A model generated the notes under the pieces. It was given only the letters and a program-made list of their open reading frames with translations. It had not been told where the DNA came from and made no database searches. 64,000 nucleotides of DNA. It comes from Evernia prunastri (lineage: Eukaryota > Ascomycota > Lecanoromycetes > Lecanorales > Parmeliaceae). A program made the translations under genes and the position numbers. The stretch covers positions 496,001 to 560,000 of the forward strand of contig NKYR01000004.1 of NCBI GenBank assembly GCA_003184365.1, read 5' to 3'. Shown in pieces: positions 22,249 through 33,618 of the stretch (within the stretch, counting starts at the first letter, position 1; each line of letters opens with the position of its first letter).

Positions 22249-24652
22249 ATGGCTTCAGTTGAAGAAGACAAGGTTTTCATGAATGAGGAGGATCAAGGGG
22301 ACTTTTCCACGGCTGCAGGTTCGACAGTCAGGGAGGGCATAAGTGCCATTTAACAGCCAAACGAATTAGGTGCCAAAGACAAAGATAATCACGCTAGCTG
22401 CTCCCTTTTTATGGCTCCATTCCTGAACAATGTGCGAGCGTTGATCTCCTCGCCCTGATGGACCAGACTACGCTTGCAGCCAGTCTGACCATAACCGGCC
22501 GAGCACTCAACGCAAGCAGCCAGATTGCTTGGATCTCCGGTGCTTACTTTGTGTACGTTCATAGAAAGAGAACCTTTCCCTGCGTCCAATTCGATCTGCT
22601 GACTCCAGAGTGAAGTACATCCACTTCGTTTCAGCTTCTCTATGGTCGCCTGTCGGATGTTTGGTCTCGCAACCTGGTCCTCCTCGCAGGCTTGGCTATC
22701 TTCTTCGTGGGCTCGCTGGCTGCCTCGCTTGCCCAGACAGCGAGTCAACTTATCGCCTTTCGCGCCATCACCGGGGTTGGAGGAGGAAGCCTCATGACCA
22801 TAGCCCAGACGATCGTGAGCGATGTAGTCACCTTAAGGGAACGCGGAGAATATCAAGGCATCCTGGTAAGATAGCTGTCCATGCTCGAGGGCCTTTTGAT
22901 TAACGTAAATGATAAGGGTGCTGTGGTTGCATTAGCAAACGGTATTGGACCAATTATTGGAGCTACGCTGGCTTCTAAGTCTCAAGTTTCTTGGTCGTGA
23001 TCCGGCACAGCCATACACTGCGAAAGCTGGTTAACCAGAGATAGGCGCTGGATCTTTCGGTTAAATCTTCCTTTGTCGCTCTTTACCTGTCTGTGGGTCA
23101 TCTTTTTCATGCCTCTCAAGAAGGTCCAAGGGCATTGGAGGGCGTAAGTTGGACTACACCATCCGAGAATCTCGCTCATATTTTTAAGGAAGCTCCAAGC
23201 CATTGACTGGGTCGGTGTACTTCTCGCTCTGGGAGGCTCGACTCTGGTCTTCCAAGGATGATATGACCTCTAGTCCTTCTGCATTGCGGAGGCTGACATT
23301 AGACCGTCCACAATTAGCGCTCACTTGGGCAGGTGGAGATTACCCATGGGGATCCGCACATGTCATGGCTACGGTAGCTGTCGGATTAATTGTATGCATT
23401 GGCTTTGTCCTCTAGCAATGGAAATGCCCGGTCACGCCCCTGATACCACGTAAGACAGGTGCCACCAAGCTTCTCTGGCTGGCAAGGACCCGTGAAAGGC
23501 AAAAAACCAGTTGACGTGACCGCAGTACATATCTTTTAAAAAAAAAAATTGGTTAATGGTGCCTGCCTGACCATGTTCATCAACGGCTGGAACTTTTTGG
23601 CTCAAATCCTCTATATCCCAACCTTTTATCAGCTCGTCTACGGGTATTCGGGCTTGAAGTCGGGTCTTCTGCTGTTGCCAATCACGTTGACGCAAATTGA
23701 GGAACGCAGAAACTCGAAGTCTTGCACCCTCTGACATCTTCCAGCCATCAGCAGTACTTTTAGCGGCCTCGTCGTAAACTGGTTGGGTCGCTATAGGGTG
23801 AGCTTGTGCCTGATCGTATCAAATTTATTCAGTCATTGAGATAGATCAGGAAAGCCTTATATTTGGCCGGTCGTTTGGGCTGTCGGACTGGGACTTTTCT
23901 CGACTCTCAATGAATCATCAGGCTTGGGGAAACAGATCGGCTATGCGATCCTCACCGGCGTCGGAGTCGGCCAAACTTTACAGCCGTACGTGTTTGTAAA
24001 CAGCCTGCCTTCGAGACTAATTGTGTGGACTGAAAACTCTTACAAAGTTCTTTGATTGCAGCTCAAGCCGGTGTGGAACGAAAAGATATGGCAGTTGTCA
24101 CTGGAACAGGCAAGTATGTTAATTGGTCCCGCACTGTCGCAGATGTGGGACCATGCGAAGCATGTCTCGTGTGTAGCTTTCTCCGAAACCTAGGTGGCAC
24201 TCTCTGACTTGCTGTTGCTAGTACTATCATGTACAAGGTCCTATGGTGTAAGGCAAGACTGCACGTGAAAACGGCTAATTGATGTCAGAAGTAACTCGAT
24301 TCGCTCCTAGTTGAGACCCCTCGGCCTGTCAGAACCAAATCTTCAGTCCCTACTTAATCAGCCTAATCAGTACCTGAGCTCCTCTCTGAACAGCAGCGAG
24401 GCCGAGAAGATACGTACTGACTTACTTCTTGCGTATCGGAAAGGTTTTTGAGTAGTATTTATCTTGGGGGGTGGACTAGCGGCCGCAGCAACATTGATAG
24501 CGATTTTGCTGATGCCGCAGGTCACTCTAGATAGGCCAGATGATGAGAAGCTGAAGGAAGAAGTGAAAATGGCAGATATGGAGAGCAAAGGGCTCGGTGC
24601 GGCTGATCAAGCAATTGATCTGACGGCTTCCAGGTCTTACATGCAGATGTAG
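22249..24652 (+). pseudogene. MFS drug-exporter-type (14-helix) transporter, decayed
   Basis: ATG at 22249 starts an acidic tail (MASVEEDKVF). Later blocks are LLALMDQTTLAASLTITGRALNASSQIAWISGAYFV, LLYGRLSDVWSRNLVLLAG (the motif-A loop), RAITGVGGGSLMTIAQTIVSD (motif C region), RWIFRLNLPLSLFT, LQAIDWVGVLLALGGSTLVF, WAGGDYPWGSAHVM, LYIPTFYQLVYGYSGLKSGLLLLP and ILGGGLAAAATLIAILLMP, ending at 24652. This order fits the DHA2-like exporters common in toxin and antibiotic clusters. Damage includes TAA at about 22350, a frame change before DLLALMDQ (about 22450), a disrupted segment after STLVF (about 23260) and TAG in FVL-stop-QWK (about 23413). A stretch at 23430-23560 with a run of A has no MFS match and may be an intron or insertion. 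Confidence 0.85.
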
Positions 24653-25304
24653 CGACCAATACTGAGGCAGACCGCCGTGTATCTTGGGTAAGGCCTAGGT
24701 GATCTTTGTTATTACCAATCGCATTCTGTAGCCGTGTGACGCGGCCACTGAAGCCTTGTAATGGTCGTCTCATCGAGAAAAAAGCTCGGTCAAATACGCG
24801 GTTGAGATGGATGCGTGCAGTATTGTTGCACGGCAGTCTGGGTAACTTATCGAAGTAATGAAATGAGTCAAAGGAATAGAGGTATCCCAATATCTCGTGA
24901 GAATATCACGCATGTCTTGTCCATACGTTTCTATCGTTCTCATGAATACCTATATTGAGTATAGTCATTCCGAACGGATGAGCGGCAGATTTAGGTACAC
25001 CACGGAGTAAAGTACCTATGTACCTTACTCCAACTTGTAAGTTGGCTTGTCGGCCCAAGCGAGCCAAGCGAGCCAAGCATTTCTATTACCCGTAAAGCAT
25101 TGTCGTACACGAATAATTAGAGTGCCTGTCGTAAGGCTGAGTACTCGTAGTGCAAAAAGCCAAAATTCGGCGACGTCCAATTCTTCAAATTCAAATGCGC
25201 ATGAACCCATTCTTCTTATTACATTCAATGCCTTTTCTGTTACCTTCTCATCTTGATCAGGATCACCATCCACCTACTTCTGATCTTCTGGTCCATGTCT
25301 GACT
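24653..25304. promoter_or_regulatory. Upstream region of the Zn2Cys6 factor
   Basis: No gene seen. A short tandem GAGCCAAGC/GCGAGCCAA repeat occurs at about 25056-25078. Motifs of the GTACCT/AGGTAC type occur near 24990-25025. Confidence 0.4.
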
Positions 25305-27851
25305 ATGTCTAGTAATGGCACTGCTCGAGAGGAGCGTTCCCCGCATGACGACACCCCAGTATCCAAAAGGCGGAGAATAGCATTCTCGTGCCTGGACTGT
25401 CGGCGTAGAAAGCTGAAATGTGATCGCCTATTCCCCTCTTGTAGCCGATGTCAAAAGGGGGGACATCCTGAATCCTGTACTTATGATAGCGAAGCGGTTG
25501 AGTCCGCCCTGACCCAGTCTTCGGGCGAGAGAAACCGGACACTTGACTATCCTACAGCCAACGGGCATGGAGCTCCGAGAACGGTTCCTAGACTTCCTTC
25601 GGTGGTCCGAAGCTTTGCTGCTGATGAAGGAGAGGAAAGATTTCCACGACCGTATTCAGAGGACACCACGGCCAGGTTGTACGCTCAAGAAGAGCGTATC
25701 CGGCAACTCGAGTACAGAATCATTGGCCTAGAGAGAGCTACCCATGGTGCCAGAAGCCCAGAACTTAACCATGCGGAGCTGAAGATACATTCAAATCCTA
25801 GAGCAGCAGCGGATCAGGAGACGATGATTTTCAGAGGCAAGAATTTCAAGACCCAATTCTACGGAGCTAGTCACCACACGAGCTACCTATCCCATGTATG
25901 ATGAACCGCTTTCTTGCTCTGTTTCGCGTTGCTGTGACTGACTGCAGTAGCTTCCGGAGTTGCGGCTGTTCATGAAAGATATGATGGTGCAGCACCAAGG
26001 ATTAGCAACTGTGAGAAGAGAACTCAAGAACAACAAGATCAAAGGTCCCGGTCAAGAAGACAGTCTGCCAACTAATGATAAAGCTCTGATCAGCTTACTA
26101 CCGCAAAAGAAAACTGCAGACGAGCTAGTGCAAATCTATGTTGACAATCTGGAGTCCACGCATCGAGTCCTGCACTTACCTTCTTTCTGGGCAGAGTACT
26201 CGGCTTTTTGGGACGCTCCTCAAGAAGGTAGACCTGCGTTCGTTGCACTTCTAATGTTGATTCTGGCAAGCACCTACTGCGTCAAGGAAAGAAATTCATC
26301 GTTGTTCAGGGGCGACAGCTCGGTGGGGCGCGAGACCGCTGTCATGTGGATACGAACTTGTGACTCGTGGCTGCAGTCCCAAAGCCAAAAGCACAGTAAT
26401 ATGACCATCTTCCAAATACACTGCCTCTCTTTCATAGCGAAACAGATGAATTCAATCAAGCGTAAACGAACCTGGACATCAGCCGGGAATCTCATAAGGC
26501 TTGCCTTGTCTAACGGTCTTCATCGCGACGCAAATTTAGTCAATCTACGCCACGCCACACCAGCTGTGACAAGGGTCTCAGCTTTCGACCAAGAAATGCG
26601 GAGACGCATATGGTCCACAATTTCAGAGTTGGAATTGCAGGCGGCATTCGATAGAGGAATGCCGGCCATGCTGCGTGATCTCATCGAGGATTGCGGGACA
26701 CCTTCGAACCTTGACGACGAAGACCTCGATCCTTCAACGGAGAATCTGCCAAGGCCGAGACCAGTATCGCAGTACACAAGGTCGTCTTTCCAGCACCTTT
26801 CTCGATCAAGCTGGTCCTTACGACTCGAGCTGGTGTCGGTGATCAATGGACCACATCCCCAAATGGCGTATGAAGATGTATTACTTTACGATAAAAAAAT
26901 CATGCAACATCTAGACGAGATCCCCACCTGGGACGACCAAGCCAGCTTGGTGTCGAGAGGCCTCCTACAGCTCCAATTACAAACGCTCTTACTTTTCCTC
27001 CATAGACCTTACGCACGAGAAGAAGCGCGCAGTTCTAGATACGATTACTCTGCTATCATGCATCTCAGAAGTGCCATGAACATCCTTGATCTACATCACC
27101 AGCTCACAAGCACTGGCAACAATTTCCTATGTCTGTTCAGGAACGATATTTTTGGCGCGGCGCTGAGCATCTGTTACAACTACTCTGCATCTGACCCTAA
27201 TCCCGGTGAGCACCTCCAATTCAAGGCAGTTGCTACACTTCTCACATTCCGAACCTAGATCGAAATCTACCTTCTCGAAGTTCGATCAAACAATTGAATA
27301 GCGATCCACTGCCTTATCTAGAGAAAGCCCTCGACATGAACGGGGAGAAAATAATGTGTTTAGGTGTCGGACTCCAGGAGTTCTACTGTATATGCGCGAT
27401 CATCGGATTGCTCAAGAAGAAGCAGTCGCCCGAAGATTCAAGACACGAGGAGCAGAGAGCCGCCTACAGAATCGCCCAGATGACCCAACGAGTCCTGTCC
27501 CTGCAGGACAACTTTTCCGCGGCAGCGACGCTGGCCAGTCTGCCAAACATGGTGAGTTACATTCCGGCCCCGTCGCTGAATTCCCCAAAGCTGGCGCTCA
27601 TTGTCAAAACCTACAGCCGATTTCAGCACCCATTGGTCTACTCGGCAATGGCAATGGCAATGGCAACGGGATCGGACCAAGTGCGCATATGGGTGGCACT
27701 GACGTGCTCGAGGTGACTTAAAACACCCATTACCACGAATCTTACGGCACGTACTGACCACGCTGGTGCTTAGGACTTCGGCCAAGACCTCGAAGGCTTG
27801 GATCTCACCAACATTGCCGGGTGGGACCTAGAGGCGTTTTGGAACTTCTGA
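25305..27851 (+). CDS. Zn2Cys6 transcription factor
   Basis: Five exons: 25305-25895, 25951-27205, 27259-27551, 27617-27712, 27774-27851. The introns are 55, 53, 65 and 61 nt, all GT..AG. The sum is 2313 nt, giving 770 aa with no frame break. The binuclear zinc cluster is near the N-terminus: C29, C32, C39, C46, C49 and C58 (CLDCRRRKLKCD...CSRCQ...C). A coiled segment follows (YAQEERIRQLEYRIIGLE, about 130-150). The middle homology region follows (LHLPSFWAEYSAFWD, LLMLILASTYC, LIRLALSNGLHRD, DQEMRRRIWSTISELE). The last exons add an NGNGNGNG run and a final acidic-aromatic tail (LEGLDLTNIAGWDLEAFWNF) that could activate transcription. It lies at the edge of the decayed metabolic genes and may once have controlled them; that is inference. 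Confidence 0.93.
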
Positions 27852-28232
27852 GCCGCATGACCTTGCTTTACTTAGAGTTTCGAACACACTAATCAAAAAA
27901 TGAAAATAACTTGAATCACGACACCGTCGCACCATCGTCCAGCTTTGCTACAAACCTGCCTGGTAGGCTGCATGCGTTAACCAATCCTTCTGCCATCTCG
28001 GCTCCGAGGTCCTTATACCCGAACTCCCGACCTTACTCAGCCAGCGCCATACCTTACCCACTCTACCCCAAAAGCCCAAACCCAACCCGTTAACTTCTTT
28101 CCACATCCTCCAAGCCGGCCCAATCGCCCAAAACGCAAACCCCGCGCAAGGATTCCCTCCGCCTCCCCTCTCTTCCACGCCGCCCACGAACGGACTCCCG
28201 CCGCACGCACCTCCACAAATCCCACCTACCAC

Positions 28233-28361
28233 CTTCCTCTCCCTCCCCTTTCTCTCCCTCCCCCTTCTCTCCCTCCCCCTCCTCTCCCTCCCTCGCCACT
28301 CCCCCAGCAGCGGCTTCTCTCCCTCTCCCTCCCCCTCCCCCTTCTCTCCCTCGCCACTACC
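28233..28361 (+). repeat. Polypyrimidine (CTCTCCCTCCCC) minisatellite
   Basis: Imperfect tandem units of CTCTCCCTCC(CC) type, almost pure C/T on this strand, interrupted by a CGCCACT...CAGCAG spacer that itself recurs. Such homopyrimidine tracts can form triplex DNA; that is inference. Confidence 0.85.
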
Positions 28362-28593
28362 CAGCAGCGTTCCGTCCCAGTTGCCTACAATACACTGCAG
28401 ACTGCGTACGGAGATGGTGATCGGGTAAGGAAGGAAGGAGGGTGGAGGTGGAGGTGGAGGGGATGAAGTGGTTGGTAAGGGTGTGTGAGGGGATGGGGGA
28501 AGGTTTGGCGATCGATGGATGGATAGATGGGGAATGAGATGGTAGAGGGAACGAAGATGTGTGGAGAGGATGGTGATGGTGGGTGGTGGGTGA

Positions 28594-28619
28594 GAAGGAA
28601 GGAAGGAAGGAAGGAAGGA
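28594..28619 (+). repeat. GAAG tetranucleotide microsatellite
   Basis: About six GAAG units in a row ending in GAT. Confidence 0.85.
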
Positions 28620-29146
28620 TTGTGATTTGGTGTGTTTTGTGTGTTGTTGCTATTCTGGGGGGGGTTTGTTTTTTCGGTTTTTTCGGTTGAAAGGGTTTTG
28701 GTAAGAAAGATTTTGGAGCAAGGGTTTTGGGGCCAAGAGCGTGGGTGCAACGGAAGATGCTGACGGACGATATTGGAACGAGCATGACCCCTACCAGGCT
28801 CTTGGGGGGGGGGGCGACGGGGAAGTATCACATCGATTTCCATACGATAATAACGATAATGAATAATTCTTCATATCAACTATATTCACATCACAAACGA
28901 ACGCAGTTACCGTCTTGGAAGATCGAGCCGTTCTAGACAGCCACCATTTTTGGATGTTACGTACGCTGGATGGTCAATCGTGGAAAAAGGGGAAAAGGGG
29001 ATATTTCGGGATGCTCGATGCCATGTATGGTTTGACGTACGCGTGGTTTCATTTGCTTTTCATTTATCTTTGTGGCAGACATGATATGACAAAATTGAAG
29101 ACTAGATCGACCTACGATTCAGTAGTACTGTACCTACCTAAGGCAT

Positions 29147-31035
29147 CTACATCCCCACGCGGAAGAGATACCTCAACCGCAACTGCGCGACGTCATAGGC
29201 GATGTATCTGATCGCGAGTCAGTAAAACCAATCACAAGCAAACAAGGACACTCCCGCGGTGCAAAGAAACAAGAACCTACTCATTAAACATCAAATACCC
29301 CGTCGCCTTCGCGGACTTATTGTCCCCGAGCCCCTTCGTGACATCAGGCAACGAGACGCCCTTCAAGTCCTCACGGATGAGCTCCCCATCCGTCCACCCC
29401 TGCGGCGCCGTACGGCCCACGCCCAGCGTCGCAATGGCGCCGTGCTGCTTCGCCTTCTCCTGCGCGGCGGAATCGCCCGTCGGGATCTCGTACATGGGCT
29501 TGCCGAGCTCGGCCTCGCAGAGGAGTAAGAGGCCGGTGCCGCCGGACATGCCGGCGGCGCAGTACTGGGCCGACTTGCTGGAGACGTCGGCTAGGTAGAC
29601 GCCCTGGGATGTGTATAGCGTCAGTGATTTGCGCGTGCCCTGGTGATGGAGGTAGAAGACGCGGGGAATTTTTTACCTTTCCGAATGCGTAGCCGTTGAC
29701 GGGTGCTTCGGGCGGTGCGATGCGCAGCCCTTGGGACAGGATGCCGCCATAGTTCGTCGTGCGAGATCCGTGCCACAGCAAGCGTTTGTCCTTTTTGTGG
29801 ATTTTGGCATATTGAGACTTGGCGAATCTGTCCGCTTCGCATTTTCGGTCGATGCGGAAAATGTCCTCGAGGCGATAGCGGATCCCGTGGCTTGTCCCGG
29901 ATGATTTGATCAGATAGTCAGCCAGGGCTTTGTACTCCGACGACTTATGATCCAGTGGCGTCATCTCTTCCATGTTGAGTTCCTGGAAGCGCTTATCTAG
30001 GAGGTTAACGTTCTCTGCATCTTTTTCCTTGTCGCCCGTAGTCTTCATGATCTGATTAGCAACTTCCATGTCCGTTAGGGTATCAAGCATGGCAATCTCG
30101 CTGCGGAGAAGCTCGTTGTTGTCGATAGCTGGCGGGCGGTTCCGGCCGAATTCATGGGGTATGGTTGAATAGTACTTGTTGGAGAAGTCCTCAATAGCTT
30201 CTTTCTGGGACATATCGTATTTGTTCTGGGCCAGGCTTGGATGCTTGATCAGACTAGCCAGCTCGTTCAGATGCTCAAAGCCCGTTTTCAAGGTGGCTTT
30301 GGACAATTTTCCCAGCGGCAGCTTGTTGGCATTGTAACCAATCTGCTCAAGTACGGCATTGAAGTGGTTCGAGTTAAAGATCAGTTCCATCAGCCGTTGT
30401 GTTTGGCGCGGAAGCTTGCTCTCAACCTTCTCCTGGTCGTCTTCTTCCTTTACCTGGTCCTCGGCCTCATCTTCGTCGTCCTCGTAATTCTTCTCTAAGA
30501 AGGTATACTTGCCTTTTTTGGCAGGTTCGGATCGCTCGTCCCATTTGTGGCCAGATTTGTCCTTGAACTTCTTGTCGAATTCCTTCTGTGCGGCCTCGAG
30601 GTCAAGGGGCCCCATGGTCTTGACTTGACCGTATTCGCCAACACGACCCCAGCGAGTGTGGGCATAGTACTGGTCGTCGTTGGTGTACAGTAGCTGGAGT
30701 CGGTAGAATTTGTTATTGTTTCCACCGATATTTGTCTGATTAAGAGAAGCGTCGAAGATTATTCCGTCGTCGTCAATGTAGACTTTGGCATCTCCTTGGT
30801 TAGAGATCCGTTAGCGTCTTTAGGGTACCGTTGATAGTTCATGAGTTATGAGTAACATAGATGATGCGCAGCTGTGCCAATTGGCGCACAAAGAAGACCA
30901 AAGCCTACCTTCTTTGAACCCTTCGTCGATAGGCACGTTGATGTCATGGGAAACAGCCTTTTGACCCTCTTGTTTGGCTTGTTTTGCACGACCATTGCTG
31001 GCTTGCTTCCCTGTATTCTTACGTTTCGCAGGCAT
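29147..31035 (-). CDS. Poly(ADP-ribose) polymerase
   Basis: Four exons in coding order: 31035-30909, 30794-29677, 29603-29281, 29207-29147. Introns are 114, 73 and 73 nt; the total is 1629 nt, giving 542 aa with an intact frame. The N-terminus is short and basic (MPAKRKNTGK, nuclear). A WGR domain follows (about 45-150; YYAHTRWGRVGEYGQ), then the helical PARP regulatory domain (about 180-320) and the ART catalytic domain. The catalytic H-Y-E triad is visible: H in LLWHGSR (about 379), Y in GVYLAD (about 418) and E in FNEYIAYD (about 523). That Glu codon is split by the last intron. The enzyme transfers ADP-ribose chains from NAD+ to proteins in DNA-damage signalling. There are no zinc fingers or BRCT domain after the start, unlike long animal PARP1. 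The start is chosen at the ATG that gives MPAKRK; an upstream ATG in frame is less likely. Confidence 0.95.
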
Positions 31036-31562
31036 GGCAATTGGAGATAGCGACCGCAGAGAAAGAGGCAAAGTTGTTCGAATAGAGGAAAGAGTCGGGA
31101 AAACCAATGTTTAGGGACAATAATTGAGCTTCAAGGAGTGAGGATGCCCTCGGTTTTATGGGACTGAAATCCTTGAGCCCGTAATCACTAATGCAGTAAG
31201 AAAGCGCGACGGCGTGCGGGGCTGTAGGCAGCACGCCAGCCCGGGGGCAGGTTGGAGTGTTGGAACTAGGCATCATTCACCAAGTTCGCACGCTATCACG
31301 TGGGAGCCAGGCATCAAGGTGGGCATGACGATATGAAGATGAAATTTATATCAATTTGCCTGCCGATGAAGCTAGTTATCTGGGAAATGTTACTGAGTAT
31401 ATTATATTTCACTAGAAAATAGGTTGTAATGCAAAGGAAGGATAAGAGGACTGACTTTAGGTACCTTAGGCATCATAGGGGCTTTAAGGCGCTTCCAGTT
31501 AGGCTACGGGCTTCAAGCTTGAGGGGATGAACCTTAAGTAAGTAAAGTAGGCTCTTAAGTAC
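31036..31562. promoter_or_regulatory. PARP upstream region
   Basis: No gene seen. It is the promoter side of PARP and the left flank of the transposon. TAGGTACCTTAGG-like palindromic motifs occur near 31460. Confidence 0.4.
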
Positions 31563-31564
31563 TA

Positions 31565-31639
31565 ATCGTGCCACACACTTAGCTCCGGGATCGCTAAGTG
31601 CTACTCGGCCATGGAACCAAATCAGCCATAGAACCAAAT
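31565..31639 (+). repeat. Left terminal inverted repeat
   Basis: Starts ATCGTGCCACACACTTAG; exact reverse complement of 33542-33616. Confidence 0.95.
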
Positions 31640-31646
31640 GGGCCTA

Positions 31647-33487
31647 CTAATCTACATATATATACACATTATTCATGAACTCCTTCATGACTTCCTTCCA
31701 AATGCGTATCTCCCACTTTCTAGGTGACTGCCACGTCTTCAGGTGATTCTTCGTCTGCTTGAAGACTTTTTTGCAGGCTGTATCGTACTTTTTTTGCCAG
31801 GCCAGCTCCCGTTCCTTCCTCCTTGTCTCTTCCTCTTGCAATCGTTCTTGATTCATTCGACGTGCATCTTTGAAATAAAGAACTCCTCCTTTATGTAAGA
31901 CCTTATTGGCCTGGATTTTGCGGACTTTTCGAGCATTCTCGGCCATAACAGTGGCCTCCAGTCGTTGTTCCATGAGAAGACCGCATCGTGCTATCGCAAC
32001 ACTTCCCTTTGTAAACCTCTGAACAGACTCCCGTAGCTCCTCTGGAATATCCGAATGCATAAACAGCTCGAAACCACTCTTAGTTAGTTGTCGAATGGTT
32101 TTGGGAGTCTCGGCAAGCGGTACAAATGCGGGGGCTTCGGGAGTAGTCTGTCGAGGGGGGGGTAGAGTATTGCGTACTACTTCCAGTACAATCTCGGGAT
32201 TGTAGGGTAATAGGCCTGTTTTCTTCCATGCTGAAAGTATTGTGGAGGATTTGAAGGCCTTGCGTCGAAACGAGGTAAATGCGGCCAAAAATTCCACCTT
32301 GGAGAACGATTCATCCCCAGTGCAAATTGCCTCGTTGACGGCTTCGGAATGATAATGCTTCAGAGGCTGAAAAACACACACATCAAGTGGTTGCAATAGA
32401 TGTGTGGTATGCGATGGAAATGTGAATGGAATAATGTGGTATTCCTCGCAGTACTCCAGGAATTCTCGTGTGTCATGAGATCCGTAGCCATCCATGATCA
32501 ATAATCTCCACTTTCCCTGCTGTCCACGGCGAGAAAAGCGCTCAAAATGCTTGATCCACTGCAGTGATATCCAGTCATTATTGAAATCTGTCTCCGATGT
32601 TGTTATAGCGACGTTGAGATCCAAATCGTTGACGAACCAGGGTGCGAGAATGTTGATTCCAGTGACTATCAAGAATGATGGAATTTCGCCTCCAACACCA
32701 TTGATGTATTCAATGACCGATAATAGCTCTCTATTATTTGAACATTTGCTATAAACAACACGTGTAGAATCCACAGCAATGACCCAGTCACTCCGAGCCA
32801 TACCAATACGATATCCCGTCTCATCAAAGTTCCAAATATCGTAAGATTGTATGCCATGCTCTTTCACCTGATCTCGAAAGCGTGCAAAATGCTCTGCAAT
32901 AAGATCTAGATCATACGCGTTTCTCCGCTCTGCAGCCGGGGATTNNNNNNNNNNNNNNNNNNNNNTCCCGTCTCATCAAAGTTCCAAATATCGTGAAATT
33001 GTATGTCATGCTCTTTCACCTGATCTCGAAAGCGTGCAAAATGCTCTGCAATAAGATCTAGATCATACGCGTTTCTCCGCTCTGCAGCCGGGGATTTTCT
33101 TTTGACTTTGAAGAGATCTGACTGACGGTCTAGCCATCGTTTAGCTCACATAGATCCGACAGAAGAAGGTGGATTCGCGAGATCACAATCTTGACGTAGT
33201 AGTCGATCGATCTCGTTTTTGATGCTGTTTAGACGGGCCGGAGTGTCTGCATTGCTGAGTTTATGATAGTATAGTCTCAGAGCTGCCTCTTGGTCGACTG
33301 TGAGTCGTCTGTTGTGAAGTCCTCGTACTGCTGTCTTTGATGGATTACCCTTGAGACGAGATTTGAGCCGTTCCAATAGCACGTCAAATTGTCGGGCAAT
33401 TGCGCTACGATTGGGGTTTTCGCTGACGTGATAGGCTTCTATGACATCTTTGATACGTGCCTCGACCGCGTGATATGACATATCCAT
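31647..33487 (-). pseudogene. Transposase, DDE superfamily (pogo/Fot1-like), interrupted
   Basis: The N-terminal part (33487-33146) carries the helix-turn-helix and CENP-B-like DNA-binding region (AIARQFDVLLERLKSR, LTVDQEAALRLYY). The C-terminal part (32867-31647, 406 codons) carries the catalytic core: IWNFDETG (first Asp), LLIMDGYGSH (second Asp) and THLLQPLDVCVFQPLK (third Asp region). Between them the frame reads SVGSM-stop-AKRWLDRQ. TGA sits where pogo-type transposases usually have Trp (W-A-x-R-W), so TGG probably became TGA. The 21-N gap and the repeated 131 bp on both sides of it also break the frame. An active enzyme would cut and paste the element at TA sites. The lysine-rich C-terminal tail (about 31950-31650) is usual for fungal members. 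Confidence 0.88.
32945..32965. other. Assembly gap (21 N)
   Basis: Twenty-one N flanked by two near-identical 131-bp copies of the same transposase segment (32814-32944 and 32966-about 33096). This is probably a scaffold join, not a real duplication. Confidence 0.9.
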
Positions 33488-33541
33488 TGTGAAGTGGTTG
33501 TATGGTGTGGATGTAGGATGATAGGATCACGAGAACGCGTA

Positions 33542-33616
33542 ATTTGGTTCTATGGCTGATTTGGTTCCATGGCCGAGTAGCACTTAGCGATCCCGGAGCT
33601 AAGTGTGTGGCACGAT
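33542..33616 (-). repeat. Right terminal inverted repeat
   Basis: Exact reverse complement of 31565-31639; followed by TA at 33617-33618. Confidence 0.95.
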
Positions 33617-33618
33617 TA

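Larger units (their letters stand above)
27852..29146. other. Convergent intergenic region, low complexity
   Basis: It lies between the 3' ends of the Zn2Cys6 factor and PARP genes. It is mostly purine/pyrimidine-biased and G-rich simple sequence. Long minus-strand frames here (about 28357-28843 and 28090-28299) only translate the repeats (Pro/Ser/His or Glu/Gly) and are not genes. A run of 11 G occurs near 28804. Confidence 0.6.
31565..33616 (-). mobile_element. Pogo/Fot1-like DNA transposon with perfect 75-bp TIRs
   Basis: Terminal inverted repeats at 31565-31639 and 33542-33616 are identical over 75 bp and are flanked by a TA duplication (31563-31564 and 33617-33618), the target-site rule of Tc1/mariner/pogo elements. 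The intervening DNA encodes one transposase on the minus strand. Perfect TIRs point to recent insertion. The element contains an assembly gap, so its true length (2052 bp as given) is uncertain. Confidence 0.95.

Noticed and set aside
28357..28843. Pro/Ser/His-rich minus-strand ORFs of 142-152 codons
   Set aside because: They translate the simple repeats; composition only, no domain, overlapping in two frames.
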